Positions 37,736 through 53,019 of a DNA stretch of 64,000 bases are shown here, in pieces. The position numbers were made by a program, and so were the translations under genes. Numbering within the stretch: the first letter of the stretch is position 1; each line of letters opens with the position of its first letter. The notes under the pieces are model-generated. The model was not told the origin of the DNA, did no database searches, and saw only the letters and a list, made by a program, of their open reading frames with translations. This stretch comes from Morella rubra (taxonomy: Eukaryota; Streptophyta; Magnoliopsida; Fagales; Myricaceae): positions 20,491,351 through 20,555,350 of the forward strand of contig CM025856.1 in NCBI GenBank assembly GCA_003952965.2, written 5' to 3'.

Positions 37736-38459
37736 ATGCTCTTGATTACTTCATAGTTTGAATGGCCTCCTCTGCCAGTAACTTCCAGATCAATAAATAA
37801 TTGTTGAATTTCTTGTAATACTTATTTTCTCTCTTGACAATCAGTTCAATTGTTTGTTTCTTCACATATGGTGACTTTTAGCTTGGGCATATATGTTTTG
37901 ACAGATATTATCCTGGTTACTTGCTTGGTATTTGGGTCAAGTTTTACACAATATAGTGAACATGTTCCCTTGTGTATAACCTGCTATTTACATGATATTG
38001 GCTGTTACCAATTGACATTGTTTTGGAACTCTCTCAAGTTAACCCTGCTCAGGTTTGCTTTGTTTTTTAAGTGATCTCTGGAAAGGTTGGACGATTTATC
38101 CGTGTATTATATCTGATGTTATATCAAACAGTACATCCTAACCCTTGGGCCATAAATTCTCAAGTTGTTGAGTAGCTTGTACTTGCTAAGACAAAGACAA
38201 AGAGAAATTCAGTGGATATCGACAGTTATCCGCAAGAGGGTGAATCTTGGACATCCTGGAGCGTCTCATGCTGGTATCCAAGGTAGTTAAATGTCCTTTT
38301 CCACTTCCATTTTCTTTGATCTCGGAGAGGTTAAAAGGTTATTAACAATTATGGATTGCGGTTTACCGAAAGAATCCGGGATTATTGACGAACGCAAACT
38401 GTACAAGTTCTTCTGTATTCTTCTACTAGATAACTCAAAACGTTAACGTGGTATGGTCG

Positions 38460-39080
38460 ATGTTTGAGGTAGTGTTCGATGTAGGATATCAGGGTGGTGC
38501 ATCCGGTTCTTCAGTCCCCATTTGCCCGTCGCTTCTCAGATCATCAGGTGGCTTAGTCGGCTCGATCCCTTTCCCTCTCTCTCTCTTGGTCACCTCCGGA
38601 TTCAGGATGGATTAAGATCAACTTTGACGTTGTTATATGTCATAATAGATAGTATGTAGCTGTCTTTTGTCGAGACTCCTCTAGCTCCTTTTGTACGGCG
38701 TACATGGAGTGTATTTAAACTACGGACCCATTAGTGGGCGAAGCAATGACCGCTGTTCGAGTGGCGGAAATTGCTTTGCAGCATGGCGCCTCCTGTGCGA
38801 AGATATTGAACAGGATGATGCTCCTCCTTGCTGGAAGATCAAGGACATTGTTTCTTCACTCAGACTATTATTTAAGGCGCAGTCGGCTTGGGCGCTTCCC
38901 TGGGTTCCTCGGAGACTCAATCTCCAGGCTCATCCGTTGGCTCGCTGGGCAGCTCATTTTGGCTTTTCTGGTTTAAGGATTCTAGTTGTATGTTTTTTTC
39001 TATTCTGTCGTGCGACTGTGCCTTTGGCTTCCTTTAGTTTTTTAATGATATGATGGTTTATTGAGAAAAAAAAAAAAAAA
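38460..39080 (+). mobile_element. 5'-truncated LINE, RNase H domain and poly-A tail
   Basis: Fragments of the C-terminal RNase H (RVT_3) domain of a plant LINE appear across several frames. SGWIKINFD-like sequence lies near 38,600, and DPLVGEAMTAVRVAEIALQH near 38,725. CEDIEQDDAPPCWKIKDIVS lies at about 38,790-38,850, and VPRRLNLQAHPLARWAAHFG near 38,900-38,960. The usual ending ASFSFLM and stop follow, then tgatatgatggtttattgag and 15 A. At least two frameshifts and one in-frame stop show it is dead. The 5' limit is uncertain. A weak target-site pair (gctaagacaa near 38,187, gccaagacaa near 39,084) would move the start to about 38,200. Confidence 0.8.
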
Positions 39081-39382
39081 CTAGCCAAGACAACGAAATG
39101 ACACCAATGATCGAAGCGAAAAGTGTCTTCTTCCTCCGCCTCCTCTTCGTGCCAAGATCGTAACTATTTCATTTAAATGGGAGAGGCTTGAGATTCAATC
39201 CATCGGAAATTTCAAGATTAGACGTGTGTTTTACTGAATAAATTAAGTGGGAGATATTCTCCATTGGATTGAACGTTCTCCACCATCAGCCATGATTTTC
39301 CTAACAAGGGCATTGCTGGAAGAAACTAAAGGGTGACCAATTTGTGGTTTCAGATTACCGAAAATGCAGACACAAACGGTAT

Positions 39383-39388
39383 CTTATC
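39383..39388 (-). promoter_or_regulatory. I-box (GATAAG) upstream of GAPB
   Basis: cttatc on the plus strand is GATAAG on the other, about 200 bp before the start codon. I-boxes are light-response elements common in promoters of photosynthetic genes. The site is short and could occur by chance. Confidence 0.35.
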
Positions 39389-39541
39389 TCATATATCATC
39401 TTGGACAATTCTCACCACACGTTCCTTTAACTCATTTACAGCCATAATTCTTTTTCTTTTCTTTTTTTAATTAAAAAAGCCTCAAGCAATGACTATATGC
39501 TTGAATTTTAATAAATTAACTGAAAGAAATGAAATCAACTG

Positions 39542-39549
39542 TATAAATA
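39542..39549 (+). promoter_or_regulatory. GAPB: TATA box of GAPB
   Basis: A tataaata match lies 37 bp before the ATG at 39,586. If used, the 5' UTR would be only about 10-15 bases, so transcription may instead begin further upstream. Confidence 0.4.
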
Positions 39550-39585
39550 TCGAGGAAGTGGTTTCACTTGGCTCTAGTTGAAGCC

Positions 39586-42320
<2,735 letters not shown>

Positions 42321-43484
42321 GGGTCAAGGATTTTCACTGTTCATCACCACCAAATGTTTAATCTTGTAATGAAGTTGAGGGAGAAGAACAATTTACATTT
42401 CAAGATTCAGATCTCCAAATTTGAGATGATCTTTCCAAATACCGATTGTTCTTGATGACTGAGTTATGTCTCGGCACTTTAATTGATTTTTAAAGTCGAA
42501 TAATCCACGAATATGTAGCCCATCGTTTAAACTTTCCTTGGGGGTTACATGGGCAATTTTACACGTGTACTTCTATACATCTTTATGACTCGTACCTTTC
42601 GAGTCAAATCTCCAAAACCACAGGCGGGTTGCTTCTAAATTGTCTATACAAGAAAAAAAAAATTAAGGAAAAAAGTAGAAGGGGAAAAGAAAAGAAAAAT
42701 GGATAGGTAGAAAGAATGTTAATCATTTATACTGAAAAATATAAATTTTCATTTATTAATTATAATAGGTTCTAAACTTTAAACCTAAACTACCGCGTTA
42801 AAACATTGCATTTATAAACAATCAATCTCTAATTAATTATACATTGTCTATTTTTTCAGTAAAATTGGACGAAAATTAATATTTTTTTACACAAAAAAAA
42901 AGACTATAAAAATATTAACACTGATTCTCTTAAAAGTAGCGTGCTGCATTGAAAACTATTTCTGATATTTAGTTTAGTAATCTCCGAATTTACCCCTTTT
43001 TTTTTCTAAACTGGAATTTAGGTCCTAAAATACTTTTATATAAAATTTGTAGAAAGAGATATTTCACTTTAGGACTACACTTTGATTTTATAAAATATTT
43101 GTATTATAAAATCACAACAGTGTTTTTAGTCAACATGTTTGGAGAATTACAATATCTACATATATAAATTTTTTTATATGAGCACAAAGTGATACAGGTG
43201 AGAGAATATAAGCTGGGAAATCGGAATCGTTTCATAAAAGAAACAATATAAATTAGTAAATTAGTGAATGTACCATTGACTAGTGGGTCTACAAAAAAGT
43301 ATAATAATTTCCTCTGTGGATAAACGCGTGCATGAGTCAAAATCTCCGGTCCTCTCCCGAATTCGGAAACCCTAGTTGATCAAATCCCGTTAACACAATT
43401 GTCGATTTGCTGTCCGATCCACAATTCCAAACCTAAATCATTTAGATACTTACAATTTTCTAGTTCCATTTCACAATCTCAAGA
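42321..43484. other. GAPB to IRE1 intergenic DNA
   Basis: Very AT-rich, with poly-A and poly-T runs and no exon or transposon end. The last ~110 bp (with gaaaccctag near 43,367) look like the start of the IRE1 5' UTR, as aaaccctag is frequent near plant transcription starts. Confidence 0.5.
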
Positions 43485-46400
43485 ATGAGACGTGCTCTGA
43501 TCTTTCTTCTACTCTTGGCGGTGGTATATTCTTCTTCAATTGGCTGTCTCTCCAACTCGGCCATCACCAGTCCATCTCTCAAGGGTTGGAACGTCTTCAA
43601 CTCTCTTTTGCCGCCCACGACGTAAGTACCCGTGATTTCAGTTAATATACGTATCAGAGTCTTGAGAGGACATAAAAATTGGGGATAAATTTGTGTGTTT
43701 ACATAGACATATGTGTGTAAAGTATTTGATTTCTAAACCTATTGGATGTCTGTCCCTTTTTTCTAATTGGATGTGGTGCCTTTTTCGTCTTGATTGTAGT
43801 AAAAGCGAGGTAGCTATAGTAGCTGATTTGGATGGAACAATATACTTAGTTGACACTGGTTCAGGGAAAGTTCTGTGGTCTTTTGCATCCGGCCGGCCAA
43901 TTTACTACTCATATCAGGCAGTTCTTAACGGTGATGATGGTAAAAGTAATGCCTCTGGCACGAATTATGAGTTCTATATCGACTGTGATGATGATTGGGC
44001 ACTCTATTGGCATAGTAAGAGCATTGGGAAAATGGTATGCAAACCGCCTTTCTGTTAATAACATTTCCTATAATTGTGCGCCAGGTGATGTATCGAACAT
44101 TTCACTTGTCAATGATAAGTATCTAAAAGATGGTGGAAAAAAATTGAATGAGAACCTTGCCTAGCGGTGCTTTTATTATGTTAATGTGAATTTTCTTTTC
44201 GTTCTGGTTTGGTTGAGTTATTGGTGTATACAAATTGTCCTTGCATTCCAGAAACTTCCATTGAGTGCTGAAGAATATATCAGAAATGCTCCTTACATAT
44301 CGGAGGATGGAGGAGTCACATTAGGATCAAAGAAAACCACAGTGTTTCTTGTTGATTCCAAGTCTGGAAAAGTAGTTCATACTTATAATTTGGATGATTC
44401 TCCTTCCACTTCTGGAGTTCGTGATACTGAAGAAAACCCTGTCTTATCAGATGAAGATGCTGAGGAATTGGTAGAGTCTGGTGCTTTGGACTTGGAAAGC
44501 ATTGAGCAGCCCCTTTACATTAAGAGGACAGATTATGTACTGCAGCATTATTCTCCAGATAATGGCAAAGTTTTGTGGAATGTGACATTTGCTGAATTTG
44601 ATGCTGCTTTTGGGTATCAAAAAATTGACAGTTCTTATGGTGGTAGTTCTCCTAAAGGAGGGAATAAGCTCATCCCTGCTGTCAACTCACAATTGCTTTA
44701 TCAGTCTGCACCTATTGTCCTTCGAAATCGAGGTCAACGATTGATAGATTCTCTTGATGGACTACTAAAGGGTCATTCTGGAGGCAGGCCTCTGACTGCT
44801 TCTAGTGACAGTTTTCTCCCAGGTGCCATCAACCAGTCACCAGAGGCTCCTTACAGCAGGAAAGGTGGACAAATGCTTAGTCTGCCCGTTTCTGGAAATG
44901 ATAACTCTGGGAGTTTGGTTATGCTGGATGTAGATGCCAATGAAATGAATATTCCTCTTATACTTAAACAAATTATGGTAAAGTTGCAGATAAGCTATAT
45001 TATCTCTTTTCTTCTGGCCCTTCTGTCCATTCTGGGCTCCATATTTTACCACCGTGTAGCATTTGGAAAGCAGCGTAAGCTGAATACATATGGGGAGGAA
45101 CTCAAAGTGTATGCTGGGGCTCCCAAAAAGAAGAGATCTCGGAGATTAGGAAACAATAAGAAAAATGCTATTCAACAGGAGATGCCAAGAGACTTCTCAT
45201 ACGATAATAAGGTTGGAGATACTAACAGAGTTCCACACTTCGAAAGAAATCAAGGGAAATCTCTGGTAACATTCACTGATCTTGTAGATGGCCGTAGGAT
45301 CGGTAAGTTACTTGTTTCGAACAAAGAAATTGCTAAGGGAAGCAATGGTACGATTGTACTTGAGGGAAATTATGATGGTCGCCCAGTAGCTGTTAAACGC
45401 CTCGTGAAGGCTCACCATGATGTGGCTTTGAAAGAGATTCAGAATCTTATTGCTTCGGACCATCATCCAAATATTGTCCGTTGGTATGGGGTGGAGTGTG
45501 ACCAAGATTTTGTCTATCTCTCTTTGGAGCGTTGTACTTGTAGCTTGAATGACTTGATTTTCATATGCTCTGAATCTTTTCAATGCCAACTAGTGCCAAA
45601 GGATCCAGATACCAACTCCTTGAACGAGTATAATGTTCAATTCCAGTCAATAAAGGAAAATAACAAGGATGTTGAACTGTGGAAGAAGAACGGATACCCT
45701 TCACCGCAGTTGCTTAAATTAATGAGGTTAGTTAATGCTTCGCAGAGACACCTTTTTTCTTCCATCAAACCTTTTCATGGAGTAGCACTATTTGCAATGA
45801 CTAGAAAAAAAAAAAATACATCCTGTGATGTTAGTACTTTACAGCAAAAACTCATCCACCTTGCATATGAAAACTTTTGCCTATGTTTCTATGATCTTTG
45901 GTGTGTACGGAGGGTCTCCTAGTAGGAGGTTCTAACATAATTTGGTGAGGACTCCCTTTATATTTGCAGTTAAAAACCAGCCTCAGAAGGAAATGATCGT
46001 TGTGTTGTACTTTTACATGATTTTTGCTGAAAAAAGATCAATCCTTGTTTACCAACCAAACATTGTCTAACTGAATCCAAATAGGTCATGATTGTAAGAA
46101 AGATAACAAAATAAATGCTTCTCTTAACCTCTGTAGTGTTATAAGTTCTAACGAGAAATGAAGATTCCCAAGTCCCTCATGAAAGTAACTGCAACTGACT
46201 ATATATTGGTCTCAAATTTTTCTGAACAGTTTCGCTGACTATTTAGTCGAGTTTGTTCTATCAGTGATGGAATGCTGAACAAGATTTGCTATATTGGAGT
46301 ACAAAGAAAATTTATAGACAATTCTAGGTGCAAATTTGATTGTCTCACAACCAATTATATTCGCAACAAAAAGGTGTTCATAAAATCAACTATCATGTGC

Positions 46401-48108
46401 CAGAATCAAGAAAACAGTTTAGCATTTAATCAAGTGTCATGTAGATGTTAGGTAAGTGCAGAAAAGAAAAACAGGTATGCATTAGCTCCTTGTGACAATG
46501 ATTATGTTTAATGCCAAATTTTCTCCTTTTATTAGAGGATTAGGATGTAAGATTATCAGGTGTATCTGATGCTCTGGAATTGGAGTTGTTAGAGTGATTA
46601 GTTCTTAAAAAGAACGTCAGCTTTGCTGACAAACTGTTTGGACTTTGACACCATCTTAATTTATGCAGAGATGTGGTTTGTGGGCTTGCCCACTTGCATG
46701 AGCTTGGAATTATACATCGGGACCTAAAACCTCAGAATGTGCTAATAATAAAAGATAGATCTGTGTGCGCAAAGCTTTCAGATATGGGCATTAGCAAACG
46801 CCTTAGTGGAGACATGTCTTCTTTAACCGGGCAAGCTACTGGTAAGTAATTTTAACTAGTTTACCACTTGAAGCGGACACGTTTATGATATTGTTGTTCA
46901 GGTCTACAAGTAGACAAGCATCCTGGAAAATGGTGTGATTTTAGGAACAATTTGAAGTCTTTGATGATCTAACTAACCAGGTTTCTTGTTGATGTTATAT
47001 TCTTCAAACTTCCAAGATAGGATTGTATCATTTGATTAAGCATTAGAATAAATCTCTCAATTTCCTGTGCGTTTTCTGCATGTTCTAATGGTATAGGCTT
47101 AATCGGCTATGTATTTATTATCTGATTTTTCTAAGTAATCAACAATAGGTTGTGGGAGTTCCGGTTGGCAAGCACCTGAAATACTTCTCCGTGAGCGTCA
47201 AACACGTGCTGTGGATCTGTTCAGTTTAGGATGCGTTCTGTTTTTTTGTATCACAGGGGGTAAACATCCTTATGGTGACAGTATTGAACGTGATGTTAAT
47301 ATTGTGAACAACCGCAAAGACCTATTCTTAGTGGAGAGTATACCAGAAGCTGTAGATCTGTTTTCTCGTCTTTTGGATCCCCAGCCAGATATGAGGTCAG
47401 ACTTTAGCTTTTGCACTTTCAAATTCAAAAGTTTGTGGTTCGATCATTAGTCATCAATTGAAAATAATTAATATGGCAATGGTTATAAGCGTTGCACTCA
47501 TATCATACCTGTAGGAATATCTCGGGTAGTTTAGGGAACCAATAATATTTTGGGCTCCTCTGATGATATATTTTAACTGCGACAATATTGTTGATGTCAC
47601 TGGAATTTGGATTTTCTCTTGATCCTTTTTTGATGACATGGCTGGAATATGTTGCAGGCCAAAGGCCAGGGATGTATTGCACCACCCATTCTTTTGGGAT
47701 TGTGAGACAAGACTCTCATTTCTCCGAGATGCTAGTGATCGGGTGGAATTGGAAGACAGGGAGAGTGAATCCAAGCTCTTAAATTCATTAGAAAGCATTG
47801 CAACAACTGCATTGAATGGGAAATGGGATGAAAAGATGGAGAATGCATTCGTCGATAACATTGGCCATTACAGGCGATATAAGTTTGACAGCATTCGCGA
47901 CTTACTGCGGGTCATACGGAACAAGTTAAACCATTACAGGGAGCTTCCGCAAGAAATTCAGGAAATATTAGGGCCAGTTCCTGAGGGATTTGACAGTTAT
48001 TTTTCAAGCCGATTTCCAAGACTCTTAATGGAGGTTTATAATGTGATGCATAAGTACTGTAGGGATGAGGAATTCTTGCGAAAGTATATAAACAGCAATA
48101 TAATGTAA
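43485..48108 (+). CDS. IRE1: IRE1, ER-stress sensor kinase/endoribonuclease
   Basis: Senses unfolded protein in the ER lumen and cuts bZIP60-type mRNA in the cytosol. Six exons: 43,485-43,621, 43,800-44,034, 44,252-45,726, 46,669-46,841, 47,149-47,395 and 47,658-48,108. They give 905 residues, in frame throughout. A signal peptide ([19 protein letters not shown]) leads a beta-propeller-like luminal domain with [18 protein letters not shown] and later [14 protein letters not shown] repeats. The membrane span is at about 371-393 ([20 protein letters not shown]). The kinase follows, with [11 protein letters not shown], Lys at about 506 in [18 protein letters not shown] in place of DFG (usual in plant IRE1) and APE. 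The C-terminal KEN RNase has [11 protein letters not shown] with the expected catalytic Arg, Asn and His. The third intron (45,727-46,668) is the longest. IRE1A and IRE1B cannot be told apart here. Confidence 0.96.
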
Positions 48109-49549
48109 TTAGCCCCCTTCCGCCCTGTTGTATTCTTAGCATTTAGGCTTTGCAATTGTGAATATAAACATCATTATAAAACAAAATTTATAGTGCATTC
48201 ATTTCCAAGCTAGCTCCACCTGAAAGCTTCCAAGTCAGTTGGATGAACAGAGATGTCTTGGATCATTACAGAAAACGAAGTATTTCTTATTTCAGGCTTA
48301 GATTTTTGAGCATCTCTTATCCTTCTTTACCCTCACTGCTTGAAGAGTTACAGGAATTGAATTCTTAAGAAAGGTGTGCATTATCCATCTCAAATAGCAA
48401 TATAGTAACAATGACAGTTAAGGAAGTAAAGTGTACCTCCAGAGGAGTCCCGCATGGGAGGCCAGGCATCAACCAAGTCCTTGCATTTGGCCTGTGTAAA
48501 TGATTCCTCACTGACTATTGTACCTCTTTTGACTATTTCTGTTAATCATGCTTTTTCCGTTTCTCTTCTTTCTTTCTTTTTTCTTAAAAAAAAAAAAAAA
48601 ACCTTTTTGGACATGTACAATAATATCTCCCTTCGAATTGACTACATTCACCTTCCTCTAACCATGGAATGCCATCCACCTTTATCTTCTTCATCCTTTT
48701 TCTTCAAAAAATATCCTTGTTTATGAATAAAAATTTGGCTGCTCTAGCTAAACCAAAGCCTACAGACTCCTCTATATTATATATAAATTGGGAAAATAAA
48801 ATTATTGTTTGAGAATCTAAGTCCGATTACTCATTGATTATACTTGGGAGAACTAAACGCCGGACTAATCTTGAAACGCGTTTTCATTGTCTTAAAGAAT
48901 ACAGATGCTACAAATTAAGAGCGGGGTTTTTTTTTTTTTTTTTTGGTCCTCTTTTTGTGACCCACATATCAAGGCAAGCATCTGCTCTACCACTCGGAAC
49001 AAAAGTCGCATGGACGATGGCCCACTACTTGCCTTTTGATCTGGAGTTTGAATTAGAGGTTCCGTCGCCAGACAAAACATGGAAGCTGTTTCCTCTTTGG
49101 AGCTTCTCCATAGGATCCTCTCCTATGCCTCCTCATTGAGTTTGTTCTCCATTACAGTAACTTCCACTACGAAAGTAAAGGAACCTTGTTGTCTCGTTCG
49201 CTGAAGTACAATTATAAAGATTAACAACCTGATATCTTCTTGTGAGGTTTTTGAAGAGTTTTAATCCTCACCTTAATCAATAAAAATTAAGGTAAAATGC
49301 ATGATCCTCCTCTGCTACGGCTTAAAACCTCAAAAATCTCACTGAAATTATATTATTTAGTTTCCCTTAAAAATTAATTAACCCAAAAAAGAGTCCAGTA
49401 CTCCAGTCATTAGACAATGTCAATCATGTAATTTTTCAAATAAACCACTGGCAAGCTCTGTCAAAAAAATGGTACATATATATCCGGTAGCCCACATTCC
49501 AAAACTAAACTCCACATTAACGCTCGCTAACACTGGCTCAAGCCACGCC
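48109..49549. other. IRE1 to glucanase intergenic DNA
   Basis: Contains the IRE1 3' UTR and AT-rich spacer with A and T runs at 48,586-48,601 and 48,927-48,944. A short reading frame at 48,990-49,135 has no family I recognise. An upstream ATG at 49,469 is in frame with the glucanase but precedes its signal peptide, so I did not use it as the start. Confidence 0.5.
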
Positions 49550-51173
49550 ATGGCCATAACCCACCTTCTTCTCCTTCCACTCGGCCTCCTCCTTCTGCTC
49601 AACCCGTTGCCAAACGTTAATGGCGTCGGCATAAACTATGGCACTCTTGGAAACAACCTTCCCTCACCCAAGAAAGTAGCCCAACTCCTCCAGTCCACTC
49701 TCATCGACAAGGTCAAGATCTACGACACCAACCCGGAGATCCTCCAAGCCTTTTCCAACACCGGCATCGACCTCATCGTCGCCGTCGAGAACTACCACGT
49801 CTCCAACATCAGCAACGACGCCTCCACCGCAGACGAGTGGCTCGCCAACCGTGTTGTGCCTTTCATTCCGGCCACTTCCATTGTCGCCATTTGCGTAGGT
49901 AACGAGTACTTAACTACGGACGATGAGAAGCTCGAACCTAACGAGCTAGTCCAAGCCATGCAGAACTTGCATGCAGTGCTAATAGCACGAGGACTCGACC
50001 GCAAGATCAAGGTCACGACCCCTCATAGCATGGCTGTTCTCGCTTCTTCGTTTCCTCCCTCAGCTTCGACTTTTGCACTGAATCTTATGCCAACGATGAC
50101 TGCCATAGTTGGATTTCTAGCTGACACGGGCGCACCCTTCTTGGTCAATGCGTACCCATATTTTGCGTACCGGGACAACTCGGGTACGGTCAGTTTAGAG
50201 TACGCATTGCTAGGAAACGCGACCCACGGGGTCCGTGACCCAAAAGGGTATGTGTATGGCAACATGTTGGATGCACAGATTGATGCTATTAGGTCAGCTA
50301 TCAATGCTTTAGGCTTTGGAAACCGCACGATCGAAATCACGGTGTCGGAATCTGGGTGGCCGTCTAAGGGCGACACCGGCGACATTGCAGCTACACCACA
50401 AAACGCAAAGACTTATAACACTAGGTTGATAGAACGTGCCCAGTCTTACAAGGGGACACCCATGAAGCCCAAGGACAAGGTTGAGATATTCGTGTTTGCT
50501 TTGTTCAATGAAAACAAGAAAAAGGGGGATGAAAGTGAGAGAAATTTCGGGATTTTTAATGGGGATGGGTCTAAGGTTTATGATGTGAATCTGAGCTGTC
50601 AATTCTGTAGCGACGGAGGGACACTGGGATTTGGTGAGAAAGTATCGAGTGGTGCCAGAGGTCCGTCAGTTTGGTGCGTGGCCAAACCGCACTCCGATGA
50701 CAAAGTGCTTCAAGCTGTGTTGGATTTTTGCTGTGGCCCTGGTGGGGTGGACTGCAGGGAGATTTACAAGAGCGGGGATTGTTTTGAGCCTGACAAGCTT
50801 CTTGCACATGCATCATATGCCATGAATGCTTATTACCAAATGCATGGAAGGAACTATTGGAACTGCGACTTCAAGGGCACTGGGCTTGCTACCTTCACTG
50901 ATCCAAGTAAGAACATGCTACATTTTCCCCCATCAATAATCTTTTTCTGTTTTTTATACCCTGTTTTTCCCTTAGTTCGACGTACAAGTTCTGATCTCCA
51001 TCATAATTTTCTATCCTAGATCCAGCAGCATTATTCTTTCCGCTTCTTTCAAATGGAAAAAGCATCTCCCTTGATTTGCATTTCTATTAATTTGTTCATG
51101 GTACTGATTGTCTTCCGGTTTGTCTTGTTGTCACTGGCTAGGTTATGGAGCATGCCGGTATCCTCAACAGTGA
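49550..51173 (+). CDS. Glucan endo-1,3-beta-glucosidase, GH17 with C-terminal CBM43 (X8) domain
   Basis: Hydrolyses beta-1,3-glucan (callose) in the cell wall or at plasmodesmata. Two exons, 49,550-50,906 and 51,142-51,173, give 462 residues. The ATG in gccATGgcc begins a signal peptide (MAITHLLLLPLGLLLLL) cut near VNG, and GVGINYGTLGNNLPSP is the GH17 start. The acid/base is Glu119 in VGNEYLT and the nucleophile Glu268 in VSESGWPSKG. Residues ~372-462 are the carbohydrate-binding X8 domain (SVWCVAKP, CCGPGGVDC, NYWNCDFKGTGLATFTDPS), whose last eight or nine residues (YGACRYPQQ) come from the tiny second exon. No hydrophobic GPI-anchor tail follows, so it is predicted secreted rather than anchored. 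Which Arabidopsis family member it matches best was not settled. Confidence 0.94.
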
Positions 51174-51964
51174 TTGCTGACGACCACCGTTTGACAGAGG
51201 CTTGAAAGTGGTTGACAGCCCTTGTATTGATTGTTGGTGCCTATTAGTTAAAAGTAAGATGTGAAATCTCTTGTATCACTCATCGACTATGCTGGCTAGA
51301 CTTTGGTCACTACCGAATTTCAAAAAGCCTGATGCTATTGTGGCCTGTGGGGCTTTGAATATCCGTTCTTTTGTCTGAAAAAAGAAGGGGGCTAATCAAG
51401 AAAGAACCTTTTCATTGGGGCAAGATAAAGAATACTGTTGTTGCACATGCTTGCAGTTAAGAAAAAATGTCTCCACAATCATAGGCTTTTTCTCCTTTGA
51501 AAAAGTTCTTGCTCTTTCGATAAGCTAGAAATGTATCATTGAATAGTTAGGAGTTCAAATCAAATGGGACGCCGAATTTCTGATACAGAAGATACAGTAA
51601 GCTAGAGATTTACACTACCAGTTCATGGCTCCATCACCAGCATCCTAATTCCTCGCAGAGAAAACATCCTCTAATTTAGTACAACTTAATGGCAGTGCAT
51701 GATTATATAGCTAGGCCTAGAATGGCGTTGTCCGGTGAAGGCAGGCTCTATAATGCATATACCTTGATGCCACCAAGGCCCGAACACTAACTTTTATGAT
51801 CACAAAAAGTTCAGCAGCTAGACTGCGGCTTTTTAACTGGAAGAAAAAGCACAATTTTTAAGGTAATTTTCGGGTCTTGCGCAAGACAATTTCGAGAAGA
51901 AATGTACGACACAAGAAACTAATTTCACGACGCTGCAGCTGTTCAAGAGGTACAGTACAAGCAC
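51174..51964. other. Glucanase 3' UTR and spacer
   Basis: No gene recognised. The segment ends at the target-site duplication of the hAT MITE. Confidence 0.5.
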
Positions 51965-51972
51965 CATCCAAT

Positions 51973-52427
51973 CAGGGCCGGCTTAAGCCGAATGGAGGCT
52001 CAAGGCAGTAGGCTTTTAATATTTTAATAATTATCTGAAAATGAGTAAATTTAATATAAAATATTCAAAGGCCTTATTCATTATTTTTTATAGGGCTCTC
52101 ATAAATGACATCAAGCTATGTAACTTACACATTTAAAAAATTTATAGGTATTTTTTCTTTTTGATCAAAGTTTATAAATTTGAAAAAAGATTAGGAGGCC
52201 TAGGAGAAACATATCACTCTATGAGTAAAAAGATAGTCTACTCATAAAAAATATGAAAAGATTGTATCTTATAATTTCTTTTTTTTTTTTCTTAGTTAAG
52301 TTGTCTTTTTATTTCTTGAATCATCTATAACACAAAAAATAATTATTTTTTTAGCTCTTTATGGGGCCTTGCTCAGGGTGAGGCCTTAGGCTATGGCCTA
52401 AGTTGCCTTACCCTTGAGCTGGCCTTG
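51973..52427. mobile_element. 455-bp hAT MITE with perfect 8-bp target-site duplication
   Basis: The left end cagggccggcttaag pairs with the complement of the right end, caaggccagctcaag. The flanks at 51,965-51,972 and 52,428-52,435 are both catccaat. The 8-bp duplication and the cagggcc terminus are diagnostic of hAT elements. The interior is AT-rich and non-coding. The perfect duplication with only a few TIR mismatches suggests moderate age. Confidence 0.9.
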
Positions 52428-52435
52428 CATCCAAT

Positions 52436-53019
52436 AAGCTGCATTGCAACACGACAGTTGTGCTTTTGCAACTTGCAAGCAACATTCGATTTTGATTCTA
52501 GTAGAATTACTACACTGGGGAGAGAGAGAAGAAGACAAACAAATTAATACGCGGTTCAAAGACTTCCTGTACATGCTAGAAGGGGCGTGTCATACTGAAA
52601 AAAGTTTCGATTCTAAAGTTTCAAATCTTACATAGAGGCGACGAGCCAACAAATAAAGGAGTCTAATGGCCTTACAAACCCAAACGGGTGGAAAGTGTCT
52701 TCATAAAGGGAGGAAAGCCCATAAAGAGCAACAAGCTGATAGGACTAGCGGAAAAGGAAAGCCACAGCGGATAAGGACGGCAAAATCAACAGCTAGAGGA
52801 GAGGAATTGGCCAAAATACAAAATGGGCTGGTGCGTGAGATCCACACACGTACGTGCACAGAAGAGCACATGAATGTCCAAATACAAACCATCTGAAGCA
52901 TGCTTACCGGAGAGGCCCACCTGCCGCTGGAAATGGAGGAGAAAGGTACGAGCGCGTGAGGCTACACATGTCGTCTTGTCAGGTGCTGGCTAGTGCAAAA
53001 ATCTTTCTCCTATTAATGT
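52436..53019. other. Spacer between transposons
   Basis: No family is recognised. Several short ORFs on both strands have no conserved motif. The composition is slightly more GC-rich than its surroundings. Confidence 0.45.

Noticed and set aside
44836-45052. Minus-strand ORFs inside IRE1 exon 3
   Set aside because: They are shadows of the coding strand with no homology.
49469-49549. Upstream in-frame ATG for the glucanase
   Set aside because: It would place about 27 polar residues before a good signal peptide. The ATG at 49,550 has a better context and gives the normal GH17 precursor.
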